From Mesorhizobium sp. Root157 (GTDB lineage Bacteria; Pseudomonadota; Alphaproteobacteria; Rhizobiales; Rhizobiaceae), in contig NZ_LMGJ01000001.1 in NCBI RefSeq assembly GCF_001427385.1, forward strand, positions 248,001 through 312,000: a DNA stretch of 64,000 nt. The letters are read 5' to 3'. Positions 60,048-64,000 of this stretch are shown here, in pieces. The first letter of the stretch is position 1. Every line of letters starts with the position of its first letter. A model generated the notes under the pieces. It was not told the origin of the DNA, searched no databases, and worked only from the letters and a program-made list of their open reading frames with translations. The translations under genes were made by a program, and so were the position numbers.

Positions 60048-60069
60048 AAGGCCCGCCGAAGCGGGCCTT
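60048..60069 (-). terminator. Terminator of glmM
   Basis: AAGGCCCGC/GCGGGCCTT stem with CGAA loop; on the minus strand a T-rich tail (CTTTTTC) follows. It lies 25 bases after the glmM stop. Confidence 0.9.
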
Positions 60070-60093
60070 GGAAACCGGTTTGGAGTGTCGGGG

Positions 60094-61443
60094 TCAGGCC
60101 GCGTTGCGGGCTTGCGAAATCACCGTGACGAGGTCGTCCACCACGGTCTCGACCAGTTTCTGGTCGTCGCCTTCGGCCATCACCCGGATCAGCGGCTCGG
60201 TCCCCGAAGGCCGGATGACCAGGCGGCCGGATTTGCCGAGCCGGTCGCGGGCCTCGTCGATCGCCTGCTTGACCTGTGTGTCCTCCAGCGGAGCCCCGCC
60301 GGAAATGCGCACATTCTTCAAGAGTTGCGGCACCGGTTCGAACTTCTTCGACACCTCGCTGACCGGCTTGTTCTGGCGCTTGATGCAGGCCAGCACCTGC
60401 AAGGCCGAAACCAGCCCGTCGCCGGTGGTGGAGAAATCGGACAGAACGATGTGGCCGGACTGTTCGCCGCCGACGTTCAGCCCGTGCGCGCGCATATGTT
60501 CCACGACATAGCGATCGCCCACCTTGGTGCGGTGAAGTTGCAGGTTCATCCCGCCAAGGAACCGCTCGAGGCCGAGATTGGACATCACCGTGGAGACGAC
60601 GCCGCCGCCGGCCAGGCGGCCGTTCTGCTGCCAGGATTCCGCGATCAGCGCCATGATCTGGTCGCCGTCGACGATCTCGCCGTTCTCGTCAACGATGACC
60701 ACCCGGTCGGCATCGCCATCGAGTGCGATGCCGATATCGGCGCGCACCTCGTGTACCTTCTTCTGCAGGCCGAGCGGATGGGTGGAGCCGCATTCCTTGT
60801 TGATGTTGAACCCGTTCGGCTCGTCGTTGATGGCAACGACTTCGGCGCCGAGTTCCCAAAGAGCGGCAGGTGCCACCTTGTAGGCCGCACCGTTGGCGCA
60901 GTCGACCACGATCCTGAGGCCCGCCAGCGACATCGAGCGTGGCAACGTGCGCTTGGCGAACTCGATATAGCGGTCATGCACGCCGTCGACACGCTTGGCC
61001 CGGCCAAGTCCGTCGGAATCGGCCAGCGCCATCTCGATGTCGTCGTCGAGCATGGATTCGATGCGCTCCTCGATCTCGTCGGACAACTTGTAGCCGTCCG
61101 GGCCGAAAAGCTTGATGCCGTTGTCGTGATAGGCGTTGTGCGAGGCCGAGATCATGACGCCGATGTCGGCGCGCAGCGAACGCACCAGCATCGCCACCGC
61201 AGGCGTCGGAATAGGACCGAGCAGGAACACGTCCATGCCAGCCGCGCACAGCCCGGCCACGAGCGCGTTCTCGATCATGTAGCCGGACAGGCGCGTATCC
61301 TTGCCGAGCACGACGCGATGGCGATGGCTGCCCCGGTGGAACGAGAGGCCCGCCGCCATGCCGACGCGCATGGCAATCTCGGCTGTCATCGGGAACTTGT
61401 TGGCCCGCCCCCTGATCCCGTCGGTACCGAAATAACGTCCCAT
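60094..61443 (-). CDS. glmM: Phosphoglucosamine mutase
   Basis: 449 residues, full length. N-terminal [14 protein letters not shown]; phosphoserine loop [17 protein letters not shown] with the catalytic serine; metal loop LDGDADRVV; sugar-binding loop GEQSGHIV; and phosphate-binding [12 protein letters not shown]. It makes glucosamine-1-phosphate for cell-wall precursors. Downstream of ftsH, 269 bases apart, with its own promoter region likely in that gap. Confidence 0.96.
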   Translation of the reverse strand: MGRYFGTDGIRGRANKFPMTAEIAMRVGMAAGLSFHRGSHRHRVVLGKDTRLSGYMIENALVAGLCAAGMDVFLLGPIPTPAVAMLVRSLRADIGVMISASHNAYHDNGIKLFGPDGYKLSDEIEERIESMLDDDIEMALADSDGLGRAKRVDGVHDRYIEFAKRTLPRSMSLAGLRIVVDCANGAAYKVAPAALWELGAEVVAINDEPNGFNINKECGSTHPLGLQKKVHEVRADIGIALDGDADRVVIVDENGEIVDGDQIMALIAESWQQNGRLAGGGVVSTVMSNLGLERFLGGMNLQLHRTKVGDRYVVEHMRAHGLNVGGEQSGHIVLSDFSTTGDGLVSALQVLACIKRQNKPVSEVSKKFEPVPQLLKNVRISGGAPLEDTQVKQAIDEARDRLGKSGRLVIRPSGTEPLIRVMAEGDDQKLVETVVDDLVTVISQARNAA

Positions 61444-61671
61444 CAGTTACTTTCCTTGCAGCCTCGACAGCAGCATCTAATGCCACAACCTTGGCGAAAT
61501 CGACTATCACATAGTGTGATCTAAGGTTACGAATCCTTAGAAAATCGTTCGTTCGGCGTATTTCGCGATGTTTTGGCAGCGATAACGAGGAATTTCACCC
61601 GGTCAGCGTGCCGTTACGGGAAACCCGACGCACCACTGCCTCGAACCGTGCAACTGCAGGTCGACGCAAAA

Positions 61672-61693
61672 CGCCGCGGCATGTGCCGCGGCG
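61672..61693 (-). terminator. Terminator of ftsH
   Basis: Nine-bp stem CGCCGCGGC/GCCGCGGCG with a 4-base loop, followed on the minus strand by TTTTGCG. It begins 20 bases after the ftsH stop. The T-tract is short. Confidence 0.75.
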
Positions 61694-61712
61694 GGTGAAA
61701 CGGCCATCTCGC

Positions 61713-63650
<1,938 letters not shown>

Positions 63651-63766
63651 CGAATGTCCTGTTGGCGGCCAGGGACTGCCGCGCGTGTTGAAATGAGCTT
63701 GGGGCTAACATAGGCAGCCCACACCCCCTTGCCAAGCACAACAGCACGGCTGGGTTAAGTCTTCGA

Positions 63767-64000
63767 TCACGATCTGGCGTTGCCGGCGTTATACATAGGT
63801 GATTGCGGCACCCACCCCGCACCGATCAGATCGGACACGGCGCGTGCCGGCATCAGGTCGAAGGACGGCAGGAAACGCGCCCATGGCGCAACGACGGGCC
63901 TGACCGTCAGCCCCGCAACCGCGGTGTTTTCAGCCAGGCCAAGACATTCGCCGCCGCGCCACAGCGCAGGCTCGGCACAAAGTGCCGCACGCACAAGACT
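63767..64000 (-). CDS. tilS: tRNA(Ile)-lysidine synthase, C-terminal end (cut by window edge)
   Basis: The frame is open to the window edge; the last 77 residues are visible. [20 protein letters not shown] resembles the end of alphaproteobacterial TilS, and tilS normally lies directly upstream of ftsH here. The catalytic N-terminal domain is outside the window, so the call rests on context and weak similarity. Confidence 0.55.
   Translation of the reverse strand, partial: SLVRAALCAEPALWRGGECLGLAENTAVAGLTVRPVVAPWARFLPSFDLMPARAVSDLIGAGWVPQSPMYNAGNARS

Overview
The window reads as an alphaproteobacterial chromosome of the Hyphomicrobiales, most like Mesorhizobium. The reasons are a serC-serA operon with an alphaproteobacterial serC leader, two Omp25/Omp31-type barrel proteins, a tilS-ftsH-glmM order, typical rhizobial intergenic repeats downstream of a BKACE-family gene, and GcrA-like and GapR-like proteins in the resident phage. 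It carries one complete-looking temperate podovirus prophage of about 42.7 kb (15150-57909). A 2.8-kb cargo-bearing IS1595-family element sits inside the prophage.

Left chromosomal arm (1-15124). A tryptophan/kynurenine cluster comes first: the end of kynU on the plus strand; a minus-strand operon of aryl-CoA ligase, tryptophan 2,3-dioxygenase (kynA), and a five-component branched-chain-type ABC transporter; and a divergent formamidase-like hydrolase. Together these would take up a substrate and convert tryptophan to anthraniloyl-CoA. Next is a sulfide-detoxification operon (persulfide-dioxygenase-like blh, bigR, two YeeE-type membrane halves), then a BKACE-family enzyme, a mosaic intergenic repeat, and the serine operon serC-serA on the minus strand.

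Prophage. A 32-bp perfect direct repeat (15150-15181 and 57878-57909) bounds it, and the tyrosine integrase lies next to the right copy. The repeat falls inside the 5' leader of serC. The phage DNA abutting the left copy carries a sigma-70-like promoter in exactly the register held by the original host promoter, which is now stranded 42.7 kb away at the right junction. From left to right the prophage holds: HNH gene; lysis genes (spanins, lysozyme, holin); tail-end protein genes; a dual peptidoglycan hydrolase; a plus-strand lipoprotein/membrane-protein pair that looks like a moron; ejection-type proteins; P22-like tail hub, adaptor, coat, scaffold, portal and terminase; the IS1595 element with a three-gene translationally coupled cargo; a leftward early operon (DUF6456, GcrA-like, DUF1376, RusA, DNA methyltransferase, GapR/GIY-YIG fusion, small HTH); an immunity region flanked by two clusters of the operator ATAGGAAATTCCCTAT; and a rightward early operon (exonuclease, Rad52-like annealing protein, SSB-like tail protein, NinB, HNH, excisionase-like, integrase).

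Right chromosomal arm (57910-64000). The displaced serC promoter is followed by two outer-membrane barrel genes, glmM, ftsH and the 3' end of tilS, all on the minus strand, with clear hairpin terminators after both barrel genes and glmM and a weaker one after ftsH.

Functions were assigned by reading motifs by eye. No database search was run, and phage structural assignments rest on family resemblance and gene order.
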